The notes: a model not told the origin generated them from the letters alone. Numbered from the stretch's first letter, positions 39,892 to 48,340 are shown. The stretch is 64,000 bases of DNA from Marinobacter sp. es.048 (GCF_900188435.1 NZ_FYFA01000001.1:1178001-1242000); one strand, 5' to 3'. Translations and numbers: made by a program.

Positions 39892-41571
39892 ATGAGTGAG
39901 CAGGAAATCAAGGTTCCGGATCTCGGCGGTGCGGATGAGGTCGAGGTTATCGAAATCACCGTCAGTGCTGGGGATTCGGTTGAGGCAGAAGATCCGATCC
40001 TGACCGTTGAGTCAGACAAAGCCTCGGTTGAGCTGCCGTCGCCCGGTGCCGGCAAGATCACCAAGATCACCGTCAAGGTGGGTGACAAGGTCAAGGAAGG
40101 CGACGTCGTAGGGATGATGGAGGCCAGCGCCGATGGTGGTGGCTCTGACGATACCGGCAGCGATGAATCCGAGGAAAAGGCTGAAGCAAAATCCGAGGAA
40201 AAGACCGAGGCCAAAGAGGAGCAGAAATCTGAAGAGAGCAAGCCGGCGCCGAAAAAGGCTTCCGGTGGCTCCCGCAAGGAGACCGTGAAGGTTCCTGCGC
40301 TGGATGGCTTCGACAATGTTCCGGTAATCGAAATCAACGTCGCTGAAGGCGATAGCATTGAAGCCGACGATCCGCTGGTAACGGTGGAATCCGACAAGGC
40401 GACCATGGAGATTCCCTCTCCCTACTCGGGCAAGGTGGGCAAGATCCTGGTTTCCGAGGGTGACAAGCTCTCTGAAGGCGATGAGCTGCTGGAGATGACG
40501 GTTCAGGAAGAAGGCGGCGACGAAGGAGAAGCCTCTGAGTCGGCGTTTGAAGAACCGGCGAAGGAAGAAAAATCCGAGCCGAAGTCCGAAGAGAAGCCAA
40601 AGCAGGAAGCAGAGTCTAAGCCCGAACCTCAGGGAGCAACCTATGAGGCACCTACGCCAGGTGCCAAGGTCCATGCTGGCCCGGCCGTGCGTAAGCTGGC
40701 TCGTGAGCTGGGTGCTGATCTGGCCCGCATCAAGGGCTCTGGTCCCAAAGGTCGGATTCTGAAAGACGACGTCCAAGCCTATGTGAAGGGCCAGCTCAAG
40801 CAGGCTCAGCAGGGCGGGGGCGTTGCCACCGGTTCCGGTATCCCCGGGGTCAAGCTGCCGGACTTCAGCCAGTTTGGTGAAGTGAAGCGTGAGGCCATGT
40901 CGCGGATGATGTTCGCCACGGCCAACAACATGCAGCGCAGCTGGTTGAATGTGCCTCACGTAACCCAGTTCGACGAAGCCGACATCACCGAGATGGAGAG
41001 CTTCCGCAAGGCCCAAAAGGCGGCGGGCGAGAAGAGGGGCGTCAAAATGACCCCGCTTCCGTTCCTGCTCAAGGCCTGTGCGGCCGCTTTGGCGGAACTA
41101 CCCCAGTTTAACGTGTCGCTGGACATGGAGCGCAAAGAGGTGGTTCGCAAGAAGTACATCCACATCGGTATCGCGGTGGATACGCCGCATGGCTTGATGG
41201 TCCCTGTCATCCGTGACGTGGACCAAAAGGGGCTGTGGGAGCTGGCAGCCGAGAGTGCCGAGCTGGCCCAGAAGGCGCGGGACAAGCAGTTGAAGCCGGC
41301 GGAGATGCAGGGCGCGTGCTTTACCATCACCAGTCTCGGTGGTATCGGTGGCACCGCGTTCACGCCGATCGTGAATACGCCGGAGGTGGCTATTCTGGGT
41401 GTCTCCAAGGCGGCAATGAAGCCGGTCTGGGATGGCCAGGAGTTCCAGCCTCGGCTGATGCTGCCGCTGTCGTTGTCCTACGATCACCGTGCGGTGAATG
41501 GTGCGGATGCCGCCCGGTTCACCAATCTGCTGACGCAGGTTTTGGGGGATATTCGGTCCCTGCTGCTGTAA
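39892..41571 (+). CDS. aceF: Pyruvate dehydrogenase E2, dihydrolipoamide acetyltransferase
   Basis: E2 core of pyruvate dehydrogenase. In the 559 residues I see two lipoyl domains (lipoyl lysines in VESDKASVE near residue 43 and VESDKATME near 166), each followed by a Glu/Lys/Ala/Pro-rich linker. The E1/E3-binding domain (about 260-300, AGPAVRKLARELGADL) and the catalytic domain with SLSYDHRAVNGADAARF (His near 532) follow. E. coli has three lipoyl domains; two is common in Pseudomonas-like species. No lpd gene follows. Confidence 0.96.
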   Translation: MSEQEIKVPDLGGADEVEVIEITVSAGDSVEAEDPILTVESDKASVELPSPGAGKITKITVKVGDKVKEGDVVGMMEASADGGGSDDTGSDESEEKAEAKSEEKTEAKEEQKSEESKPAPKKASGGSRKETVKVPALDGFDNVPVIEINVAEGDSIEADDPLVTVESDKATMEIPSPYSGKVGKILVSEGDKLSEGDELLEMTVQEEGGDEGEASESAFEEPAKEEKSEPKSEEKPKQEAESKPEPQGATYEAPTPGAKVHAGPAVRKLARELGADLARIKGSGPKGRILKDDVQAYVKGQLKQAQQGGGVATGSGIPGVKLPDFSQFGEVKREAMSRMMFATANNMQRSWLNVPHVTQFDEADITEMESFRKAQKAAGEKRGVKMTPLPFLLKACAAALAELPQFNVSLDMERKEVVRKKYIHIGIAVDTPHGLMVPVIRDVDQKGLWELAAESAELAQKARDKQLKPAEMQGACFTITSLGGIGGTAFTPIVNTPEVAILGVSKAAMKPVWDGQEFQPRLMLPLSLSYDHRAVNGADAARFTNLLTQVLGDIRSLLL

Positions 41572-41640
41572 CTCTCCGCTGAATTCGCCCCCAGTCTTGA
41601 TGGCTCGGGGTGTCGAGAGGCGGGTGCTGCGACTCAGAGC

Positions 41641-41676
41641 TGTTGAGGGCCAGGGATGGCACGAAACAAGCGCACA
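41641..41676 (-). repeat. Partial copy of the 20.4-kb dispersed element
   Basis: These 36 bases are the inverse complement of 20511-20546 with three mismatches (TGTGCGCTTGTTTCG and TGGCCCTCAACA shared). A CACCCGCC block also lies nearby in both copies, but the long terminal arms are not recognisable. It lies between convergent aceF and the flavoprotein gene, at the left edge of the catabolic island. Confidence 0.65.
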
Positions 41677-41687
41677 AGGATGTGCCT

Positions 41688-43088
41688 TCAGTCGAGCCTC
41701 GCTGCAGCCGCCCTCCCGGCCAATGCCCCCATAACAACCGCACTGAGTAAGCCATTGCCTGAGAGGTAGCCATTGTCACCTGCTCCAGATACGCCTCTGG
41801 CAGCCCCGCCTGCGGCGAAAAGGTTAGGTAGTGGGTCCCCTTCGGCATCCAGAACTCTCCCGTCAGTCCTGATCTCAAGCCCGCCTTGGGTGTGGAACAG
41901 GGCACCGGTAACCCTGATTACATGGTAGGGAGGTACCAGTTGTTGCTCCGCAGAAAACTGTCGGCCAAAGCGATCGGTTCGATCCTGCTCGCTTAGGCTG
42001 TGAATCTCTGAAAAAGTTTTAAGGACCTCGCTCCTTGGCATTTCCAGTCCATCGGCCAAGTCTTCCAGCGTGTCGAAAATCTTCACGGCCCCTGCCGCGT
42101 GGGCATTACGATAGTCCTCAAACTGCAGGCATTGTTCATGGATACGGGTGTCAAACACGTTAAAAGCTATGCCTTCGGGTTGGGCCTTTACCTTGGCTGC
42201 CTGCTCTGAGTAGCCACCATGTTCGTTCGAGAATCGCTGGCCTTGCAAATTCAGCTGGATTCCACCCTGCATCATGACCGCCCAGGAAATCAGGGTCTGA
42301 TGGGGCCATGCGAGCGAGCCGTGGCCTTGGTATGACCCCATGTCTTTCAGGCTGGCCTGAAGGGCTTGGCCCCATATCACGGCGTCACCCTGATTTCCCT
42401 CATGGCCATAGTACAGCGCACCTTCCATCTGCGGGATATGCTGTCCGATTAGGTCCTGGTTGCCTCCGTAACCGTTACAGGCCAACAGCAGGTTCGTGCA
42501 GCCAATCTGTTCGGTGGTGCCATCGCGTCGTTGATACGACAGGCCACGCACCCGCCGCTCCTCGTCAACGTGGAGAGTGGTGACTCGAGCTTCGGTCAGA
42601 ATTGGCAGTCCTGCATGCTCTGCCGCATTCAGCAGGCAAGCCATGAGCTCCTCCCCTGTACGTCGGGGCGTACAATGCATGCGCAAGCGGCTGTGGCCCG
42701 GGTAGAGGAAACCTTCCACTAGCTCAAACGGAATTTTGTGTTCGTCGGCCAGCCACTCGATTACTTCACCGGAAGCCTGGGTAAGAGCTTCAACGATAGC
42801 AGGATCCGACTGATGCCCATTTTTATTCTGGATGTCGTCGGCCATTTGCTCGGGTGTGTCGTCAACGCCAGCTGCTTTCTGAAACCTGGTGGCAGCAGCG
42901 GGGATAAAACCGGACGACATGAAGGTACTGCCCCGTGGTGTCTCGTCACGCTCCAGAACAACCGCATCAATTCCCTGAGATATGGCTGCAAGCCCCGCCA
43001 CCAGACCACAGGCGCCACCCCCCACAATCACCAGAGGCATTTCGATTTCAAAGTCCAGGGTCGCGCCATCGGTAAGGACGTCCGCCAT
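41688..43088 (-). CDS. FAD-dependent oxidoreductase, fumarate reductase flavoprotein-like
   Basis: A 466-residue FAD_binding_2 protein: Rossmann FAD motif VIVGGGACGLVAGLAA (near 19-34), VLERDETPRGST, the substrate-cap region, and the C-terminal FAD motif LFAAGGAARGVSGAGDNGYLSGNG. Relatives reduce or desaturate dicarboxylates, 3-keto compounds or tricarballylate. No signal peptide or haem domain, so it is a cytoplasmic enzyme needing an external electron partner. Last gene of the leftward catabolic operon, 3 bp after the CE4 gene. In this context it may desaturate or reduce a substituted succinate/maleate; that is inference. Confidence 0.75.
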   Translation of the reverse strand: MADVLTDGATLDFEIEMPLVIVGGGACGLVAGLAAISQGIDAVVLERDETPRGSTFMSSGFIPAAATRFQKAAGVDDTPEQMADDIQNKNGHQSDPAIVEALTQASGEVIEWLADEHKIPFELVEGFLYPGHSRLRMHCTPRRTGEELMACLLNAAEHAGLPILTEARVTTLHVDEERRVRGLSYQRRDGTTEQIGCTNLLLACNGYGGNQDLIGQHIPQMEGALYYGHEGNQGDAVIWGQALQASLKDMGSYQGHGSLAWPHQTLISWAVMMQGGIQLNLQGQRFSNEHGGYSEQAAKVKAQPEGIAFNVFDTRIHEQCLQFEDYRNAHAAGAVKIFDTLEDLADGLEMPRSEVLKTFSEIHSLSEQDRTDRFGRQFSAEQQLVPPYHVIRVTGALFHTQGGLEIRTDGRVLDAEGDPLPNLFAAGGAARGVSGAGDNGYLSGNGLLSAVVMGALAGRAAAARLD

Positions 43089-43091
43089 GGT

Positions 43092-44027
43092 TCAGCCCTC
43101 TTGGCCCATTTGTGCATTGAAGGCATCGAGGATGTCTCCGGCAGGAGCCTGCCAAATCTCCTCGTGCCCGGTAATGTACTCCAGAACTGCTTCAAGGCTG
43201 CTGATACGGTGCGGCTGGCCAATCATCCAGGGGTGGATGTTCAGTGCCAGCATCCGACCGCCCTGATTGGCGGACTCGGTCAGCAGAAAGTCGAATGCGT
43301 CCTTTACTTGCTCCACCCAGGAATCTTCGGAATGCAGGTTCTGGCCGATGATGAACTGGTCCTCGATTTCCGTGGTCAGCGGCATCATGGTCAGCGGGCC
43401 GTTAGCGGTGCGGAAGTGATAGGGCATGTCATCGTTGACCCAGTCACAACAGTATTCGATGCTGTTGGCCGTCAGTAGGTCCGGGGTATGCCAGCTCTGA
43501 TTCTTGGCCGGGCTCAACCAGCCCCGGACCGGAGACTCCACCAACGCACGGAGCGTGTCCACAGAGCGCTTCACCAGCTCGGCTTCTTCCTCTTTGTCCT
43601 GCCCGCCATAGTGGAGATGGTCCATATTCCAGCCATGGCAGATGAACTCACCACCGATGTCCTTCAATGCCTCCAAGAGGTATGGCGTGTCCTGAGCCAG
43701 CTGACTGTTAATCGCAAAAGTGGGCAGAATGCCATACCGGTCGAAGGCCCTTAGGCAGCGATAGATTCCGACGCGGTTGCCGTAATCCCGCAAGGTAAAG
43801 TGGCGCAGGTCAGGGTAGGGCATGGTCATGCCATTGGGTACCTTGAACGGTTTGCCGCGCTGGTTCATTGGGTACAATTGCAAAGACGTGTTGATCCACA
43901 CCGCCAGTCGTTTGCCGTTTGGCCACTTAATCGGCGCCCGGTCTGCCAGCATGGACCAATCGAAGCGGTCGTGGTCATTCCCATAGGCCCGTTTGGGATA
44001 TTCCAGGTAGTCTTTGTCCAAGCTCAT
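43092..44027 (-). CDS. PuuE-like CE4 (polysaccharide deacetylase-fold) hydrolase 1
   Basis: A 311-residue CE4-fold protein resembling the PuuE allantoinase branch, which opens a cyclic ureide, rather than sugar deacetylases. It has WPNGKRLAVWINTS, RDYGNRVGIYRCLRAFDRYG, ICHGWNMDH and a YCCDWVNDDMPYHF segment similar to that of PuuE. The classic metal-binding TFDD motif is missing. No signal peptide. It overlaps the next paralogue by 4 bases, suggesting that the two act together. Likely a ring-opening amidase on a small cyclic amide; substrate unknown. Confidence 0.75.
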   Translation of the reverse strand: MSLDKDYLEYPKRAYGNDHDRFDWSMLADRAPIKWPNGKRLAVWINTSLQLYPMNQRGKPFKVPNGMTMPYPDLRHFTLRDYGNRVGIYRCLRAFDRYGILPTFAINSQLAQDTPYLLEALKDIGGEFICHGWNMDHLHYGGQDKEEEAELVKRSVDTLRALVESPVRGWLSPAKNQSWHTPDLLTANSIEYCCDWVNDDMPYHFRTANGPLTMMPLTTEIEDQFIIGQNLHSEDSWVEQVKDAFDFLLTESANQGGRMLALNIHPWMIGQPHRISSLEAVLEYITGHEEIWQAPAGDILDAFNAQMGQEG

Positions 44028-44968
44028 TTCACACTCCCCTTCTTTTTCGCAATGTCATCCAGGGCTGCGTCGTAATAGTTGGATAGATAGTATTCGGCTA
44101 TCTCTCGGCCGGTTGCTACCCAGACATCGCTGTGGCCAGTGATGTATTCCAGCGCCTCCTCAAAGGCTTTCATGCGGTGCGGGCAACTCACCTGATAGTT
44201 GTGAGTAGGAATGCACATCACGGTGCCGGAGTCCTTCCCCTCTTCATAGAGACGATCGAAGTGGCGCTTCAACATTGTGGCATAATGGCGAGGTTCCACC
44301 TTGTTGACCGCGTAAACAATGGTGTCATTCATCTCCAGGGAGTACGGCATGGATATGAAACGCTTGCCATTGCGCACCCGTACCGGCGTGGGCTGGTCAT
44401 CATGGAAAAGGTCACAGGTATAGAAGCCGGCGTCATCACCAAACATTTCCGACCCCACCTCCGCGAACAGATCCAGGGTTTGCTCGGAGTGGGACAGGGC
44501 TGGCGCCAGATAGCCGGCGCATTTCTGGCCGCTATGACGATGAATCGTCTCGATGGAGTCGCGGATCATGTCGCGCTCCTGTTCTTCGCTCAGGCCGTAG
44601 GTATAACGGGTGTTGTAAATGCCGTGGCTGAAAAGCTCCCAGTCTCTCTCGCATACCATATCGATGATTTCCGGATGGTGCTCGCAAAGGGCCACGGATA
44701 AGGACACTGAGCCTCGGATGCCATACTTGTCCAGGAGGTCCATCTGGCGGCGGTGCCCCACACGGTTGCCGTAATCCCGGATGGTGTATCCCGGTAGTGC
44801 CGGGCTGGGCTGGGGCCAAGCCTTGCGATAGGGGTTAGAGGGTGGGTCCAGTTCGTAGAATTCGATATTGGGTGCCACCCAGAAGGCTACCCGTGCCCCG
44901 TTAGGCCATCGTATCTTCGGGCGATTGTGGTACGGCCAGTAATCGTAGACGCCAAGACTCTCTTTCAT
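44024..44968 (-). CDS. PuuE-like CE4 (polysaccharide deacetylase-fold) hydrolase 2
   Basis: A 314-residue paralogue of the neighbouring CE4 protein: WPNGARVAFWVAPNIEFYE, RDYGNRVGHRRQMDLLDKYG, LFSHGIYNTRYTYG, and CDLFHDDQPTPVRV. Like its neighbour it lacks the TFDD dyad, but the shared DYGNRVG core and Ser-His-Gly are present. No signal peptide. The two may form a heteromeric hydrolase or act on successive substrates. First of the overlapping pair, 78 bp downstream of the amidase gene. Confidence 0.75.
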   Translation of the reverse strand: MKESLGVYDYWPYHNRPKIRWPNGARVAFWVAPNIEFYELDPPSNPYRKAWPQPSPALPGYTIRDYGNRVGHRRQMDLLDKYGIRGSVSLSVALCEHHPEIIDMVCERDWELFSHGIYNTRYTYGLSEEQERDMIRDSIETIHRHSGQKCAGYLAPALSHSEQTLDLFAEVGSEMFGDDAGFYTCDLFHDDQPTPVRVRNGKRFISMPYSLEMNDTIVYAVNKVEPRHYATMLKRHFDRLYEEGKDSGTVMCIPTHNYQVSCPHRMKAFEEALEYITGHSDVWVATGREIAEYYLSNYYDAALDDIAKKKGSVK

Positions 44969-45046
44969 AACCTCCGCCTCTTGTTTTCAGGAGTGAGAGG
45001 CGGCGGGACTGTTGCTTCCCGCCGCCGGGGGACCTAGCGGGAATGA

Positions 45047-45724
45047 TCAGCCCTTTTGGGCGATCTTTTCGTCCAGCCAGTCCAGCACACTCTGCACTTT
45101 CATCACATCCGCATACTTCAGGTGCAGATCGGTCAGGTTGGCGAAGTGGTAGCTTTCATGCTTGTCGGCCACGCATTCCTCGGGAACAATGGTCCTATAA
45201 CCCCGAGACAGGCTCTCAACCGCCGTCGCACGCACACAACCGGAGGTTGAGCCGCCTGTCACGATCACAGTATCCACTTGATGCCAGACAAGCAGCGATT
45301 GCAAGGGGGTCTCGAAGAATGCTGAAGGCATGCGTTTGGTGTAGATCACGTCTCGGGATTCATCGATGTCCACACGCTCATCGAACGCGGTGCGGTCCGA
45401 GCCATATTTGATGTTTTGCAGTGAGTCCGGTGTGTCTGTACGTGTGCCCCATACACCGGCATCCTCCGCCGAATCCAGAAAAGCCACATGGGTCCACACC
45501 ACCGGCCAGTCCAGCGCCCGGAAACGTTTGGCCAGCTCATTGACATATTCCAGTTGGCGCGGGTCGGTTTCGTAAGCGGTCTTGTACAGATCGGTGCGGG
45601 TATAGGACTTCTGCGGATCCACATTGACCAGGACTGCTTTCTTGCCAAACCCGAAAGGAACCCGCTGAGGGTTCTGCATGACCTCGTGGAAAATTTCTTT
45701 GGCAGTTTTATCGGTGGAAATCAT
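45047..45724 (-). CDS. Isochorismatase-family cysteine hydrolase (amidase)
   Basis: A 225-residue cysteine hydrolase with the Asp-Lys-Cys triad: Asp36 in VNVDPQKSY, Lys130 in YTKRMPSAFF, and Cys163 in TGGSTSGCVRATAVES with the preceding cis-peptide region. GSTSGCVRAT is typical of N-carbamoylsarcosine amidases and maleamate amidohydrolases. These release ammonia from a linear half-amide or carbamoyl group, which is what ring opening by a PuuE-like enzyme would yield. It lies between the lyase and the CE4 pair in the same operon. Confidence 0.8.
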   Translation of the reverse strand: MISTDKTAKEIFHEVMQNPQRVPFGFGKKAVLVNVDPQKSYTRTDLYKTAYETDPRQLEYVNELAKRFRALDWPVVWTHVAFLDSAEDAGVWGTRTDTPDSLQNIKYGSDRTAFDERVDIDESRDVIYTKRMPSAFFETPLQSLLVWHQVDTVIVTGGSTSGCVRATAVESLSRGYRTIVPEECVADKHESYHFANLTDLHLKYADVMKVQSVLDWLDEKIAQKG

Positions 45725-45756
45725 CGTGCTCCTCCTGAATTTGATTATCGTAGGGC

Positions 45757-46653
45757 TTAGTGTGAGCGGTCTTCATACTGCTGACCAAGTTCCAGCATGC
45801 GCTGAGTCCCCAGGTAATCATTGAGTTGTTTGAAATCCAGCATCCGATCACGGAAATTATCGGTAGTGCCATCTTGCTTCAGAGTGGAAAAGAACTCAGT
45901 TGCCATGTAAGTGAAGGCGCGTACCAGTGCACCCGGGAAAATGACCAGGGAAAAGCCCATCGACTGCAGGGTGGGCGCATCCTGAAGCGGTGTGTCACCA
46001 CCTTCTACCATGTTGGCCATCACCGGAACGCGGCCTTTGAAACGTCCCATTACCTGGTCAATCTGTTCGGACGAGCGTATGCCTTCCACAAAAATCATGT
46101 CCGCTCCCGCTTCATAATAAGCCTCGGCGCGTTCCAACGCCTTGTCTATGCCCTCGCTGGCAATAGCATCGGTCCGGCCGATGATCAGTGTCTGATCGCT
46201 GAGTCGGGCATCCAGGGCAGCCTTGATCTTGCCAACCATCTCACCGGCACTGACCAGGGTTTTCCCGCGCAAGTGACCACAGCGCTTCGGGTAGGTTTGG
46301 TCTTCCAGCTGGATGGCGTTGGCTCCAGAGCGTTCCAGCAGTCGAACGCTGCGTATGACGTTCAGGGCGTTACCAAACCCGGTGTCGCAGTCGACAACGA
46401 TGGAGATGTCGCTGCGTTCACGGATATGGGCCAGGGTATCGTTCACCTCAGTAAGACTCATCAGACCAATGTCCGGACGGCCGAGCTTGGTATATGCCAG
46501 GCTGGCTCCGGATAAATAAACAGTATCGAAGCCCGCTTGTTCTGCCAATGATGCGCTCAAGGCATCGTAAACGCCGGGGGCCAACACGATGTTGGGGCTT
46601 TGTAACCGGTCTTTCAGAGTCGTTGGGGTGCCAAGAGTGTTAGTTATTGTCAT
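45757..46653 (-). CDS. Isocitrate lyase/PEP mutase superfamily lyase, methylisocitrate lyase-like
   Basis: A 298-residue TIM barrel of the ICL/PEPM superfamily. It has YLSGAS (substrate-binding loop, 46-51), VVDCDTGFG with the metal-binding Asp88/Asp90, QLEDQ (Glu117), and the catalytic loop KRCGH (123-127) with Cys125, then ARTDA-like GRTDA (159-163). The Cys loop means it is a C-C lyase, not a phosphomutase, and KRCGH is the methylisocitrate-lyase/dimethylmalate-lyase form rather than KKCGH of isocitrate lyase. No prpC or prpD is present, so propionate catabolism is unlikely. Expected chemistry: a 2-hydroxy-2-methyl dicarboxylate split to pyruvate plus an acid. Confidence 0.8.
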   Translation of the reverse strand: MTITNTLGTPTTLKDRLQSPNIVLAPGVYDALSASLAEQAGFDTVYLSGASLAYTKLGRPDIGLMSLTEVNDTLAHIRERSDISIVVDCDTGFGNALNVIRSVRLLERSGANAIQLEDQTYPKRCGHLRGKTLVSAGEMVGKIKAALDARLSDQTLIIGRTDAIASEGIDKALERAEAYYEAGADMIFVEGIRSSEQIDQVMGRFKGRVPVMANMVEGGDTPLQDAPTLQSMGFSLVIFPGALVRAFTYMATEFFSTLKQDGTTDNFRDRMLDFKQLNDYLGTQRMLELGQQYEDRSH

Positions 46654-46728
46654 AAGTCAGTGCTCATCATGATTTTCGTGAAACAGCAACCCGAATGGTT
46701 GTTGCTGCGGACTGGGCATTGTTGGCGA

Positions 46729-47286
46729 TTATGCTTGAGCGTTAGCAAGGTCGTTCCAGACATCCTGGCGGACTAAGTGGTCATCTCTAATCTCAAAACG
46801 GTCAATGAAACGAACGCTGTCAAAGGCGGCGCCATCCGGCCATTCACCGGAAAGGGTGCCATTTACGAACACAACAACCTCGCCCATCTCGTACGCGACA
46901 TTGACGGCGGCTACTGTTTTCTTGACAAACCGATAACGCCCTTTGGACCACTCAACCAGCTGGTTGAGAGATGTGAGGTCGCCGCTGCCGGGAAAGGTCA
47001 TCACGAAATCCTCGCTGAGATAGCGGCGCGCCGTGTCCAATTCACGCTGCTCCATCGCCGTAAGGTAGTCGCGGACCAATGTCTCGGGGTCGGCAGCGCC
47101 AGGCCCGGGCTGTCGCACCTGGCCGCCTCGGCTGTAATTATCCGAGTCGAACTCGTCGATCCAGACAGAAATGGTCTCTGGTTTGGCCCGGGTAATACCG
47201 GAAATGACAGCCGTAAGAACTCTTGATAAACGGCTCTTCAACTCGCTGTTATAGCCCCTCAACAGGTTGACCTGTAACATCGGCAT
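46729..47286 (-). CDS. Tautomerase (4-OT-like) fused to a SnoaL/NTF2-like domain
   Basis: A 185-residue two-domain protein. Residues 1-65 are a 4-oxalocrotonate tautomerase-like unit: MPMLQVNLLRGYNSE would expose Pro (the catalytic Pro1) after Met removal, followed by the ISVWIDEFDSDNYSRGG strand typical of the family. Residues 72-185 are a SnoaL-like polyketide-cyclase/NTF2 fold (DYLTAMEQRELDTARRYLSE; FPGSGDL). ATG 47286 has a perfect AGGAGG 8 nt upstream and fixes Pro at position 2. First gene of the leftward operon. The fusion is unusual and suggests double-bond isomerisation linked to a second small-molecule step. Confidence 0.75.
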   Translation of the reverse strand: MPMLQVNLLRGYNSELKSRLSRVLTAVISGITRAKPETISVWIDEFDSDNYSRGGQVRQPGPGAADPETLVRDYLTAMEQRELDTARRYLSEDFVMTFPGSGDLTSLNQLVEWSKGRYRFVKKTVAAVNVAYEMGEVVVFVNGTLSGEWPDGAAFDSVRFIDRFEIRDDHLVRQDVWNDLANAQA

Positions 47287-47303
47287 GGCAAATCCTCCTT
47301 CGC

Positions 47304-47328
47304 GCAAAGACAGCTTTGGGGTCTTTGC
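47304..47328 (-). promoter_or_regulatory. Leader hairpin of the leftward catabolic operon
   Basis: GCAAAGAC (47304-47311) and GTCTTTGC (47321-47328) pair perfectly around a 9-nt loop, between the promoter and the tautomerase ribosome-binding site. Confidence 0.5.
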
Positions 47329-47338
47329 TTGATTATTT

Positions 47339-47389
47339 CTTTGTTCTATTAATAATACATTTATATGTGCGATTCCTGTGAGCTGTCAA
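47339..47389 (-). promoter_or_regulatory. Promoter and operator of the leftward catabolic operon
   Basis: On the minus strand TTGACA (47389-47384), an 18-bp spacer and TATAAA (47365-47360) form a strong promoter. An imperfect operator CTTTGTTC-N8-ATACATTT (47339-47362) touches the -10 box and covers the start site. It has the same half-site spacing and the shared AATAATACA core as the perfect palindrome at 48289-48312, pointing to common repression, most likely by the UTRA GntR encoded between them. Confidence 0.65.
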
Positions 47390-47423
47390 GTGCTGATGGC
47401 CGCGTAACTGAGAGGTAAGCCAC

Positions 47424-48209
47424 ATGGATACACCCCTGTACACTAAGGGGCCTGGCGGCACCAAGTCCCACCAGCTGTTTCTATTGCTGAAAGATGCCAT
47501 AGTCAGTGGACGCATGGCGCCCGGAACCAAAATTCCAGGAGAACTCAAACTGGCAGAGGAGCACCGGGTGTCACGGGTGACGGTGCGCCGGGCTCTCGAA
47601 GCGCTTACTGCCGAAGGGTTGATTATGCGCAAGCCCGGTGTCGGTACTCTGGTATGCGAGCAGCCAGTCGGTGCCACTGTGATGACCGCCAGCGTTTCCA
47701 ACTTGCTGCCCAATATTGTGAAGATGGGCGAAAGTTCTCGCGTTCGGCTTCTCGAGTTCAGTTATGGTTATCCCCCGGACGGTGTCCGGGAACGTCTTCG
47801 TCTTGGATCAACCGAACGCGCCCAGCGTTCTATTCGGGTGCGGCTCGCCGGGGACAAGCCTTTCTCTTATCTCACCACCTACGTGCCCGAGCGCATTGCT
47901 CTCAGCTACAACGAAGATGAGCTGGCGACCACGCCGTTGTTTGTCCTGCTGGAGCGAAGTGGTGTGCATCTCGATCATGCCACGCAAACGATCTCGGCAA
48001 CTCTGGCAACCAAGGACGTATCAGACGCTCTGGGTGTGGCGGTAGGTGCGCCTCTCATATCCCTTAATCGCGTGGTGTATGACAAAAAGGGTAAAGGCGT
48101 TGAGCACCTCCATGCTCTTTATCGGCCCGACCGCTACCGCATCGAGATTGACCTTTGTCGCGCCGATGGTGAAGGCGGCCGGTATTGGCAGCCACTGGCG
48201 TCGGAGTAG
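47424..48209 (+). CDS. GntR-family regulator with UTRA domain
   Basis: A 261-residue HutC-subfamily GntR regulator: an N-terminal winged helix (about 15-80, LKDAIVSGRMAPGTKIPGE, HRVSRVTVRRALEALTAEGL, and GVGTLV wing) and a C-terminal UTRA ligand-binding domain (about 100-250, with SLNRVVYDKKGKGVEHLHAL). It is divergent from the leftward operon and precedes the leuC-like operon; both flanking promoters carry the same operator type. It is therefore the best candidate for the pathway's substrate-responsive repressor. Confidence 0.85.
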   Translation: MDTPLYTKGPGGTKSHQLFLLLKDAIVSGRMAPGTKIPGELKLAEEHRVSRVTVRRALEALTAEGLIMRKPGVGTLVCEQPVGATVMTASVSNLLPNIVKMGESSRVRLLEFSYGYPPDGVRERLRLGSTERAQRSIRVRLAGDKPFSYLTTYVPERIALSYNEDELATTPLFVLLERSGVHLDHATQTISATLATKDVSDALGVAVGAPLISLNRVVYDKKGKGVEHLHALYRPDRYRIEIDLCRADGEGGRYWQPLASE

Positions 48210-48257
48210 CGACCGCGGGCGTAAATCCTCCGGAACGCACGGCGGATTGATCATAAG

Positions 48258-48285
48258 TTGACATCGTCCAAAAACTTGGTATACC
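48258..48285 (+). promoter_or_regulatory. Promoter of the leuC-like/TRAP operon
   Basis: TTGACA (48258-48263), a 16-bp spacer and TATACC (48280-48285). The predicted start is near 48292, inside the operator. Confidence 0.7.
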
Positions 48286-48288
48286 TTC

Positions 48289-48312
48289 ATTTGTATCGTA
48301 AATAATACAAAT
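48289..48312. promoter_or_regulatory. Perfect 8-8-8 operator palindrome
   Basis: ATTTGTAT (48289-48296) and ATACAAAT (48305-48312) are separated by 8 bp, beginning 3 bp after the -10 box. The position fits a repressor site. Confidence 0.7.
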
Positions 48313-48340
48313 AATGATCACAATAAAAGACATGCGACCA

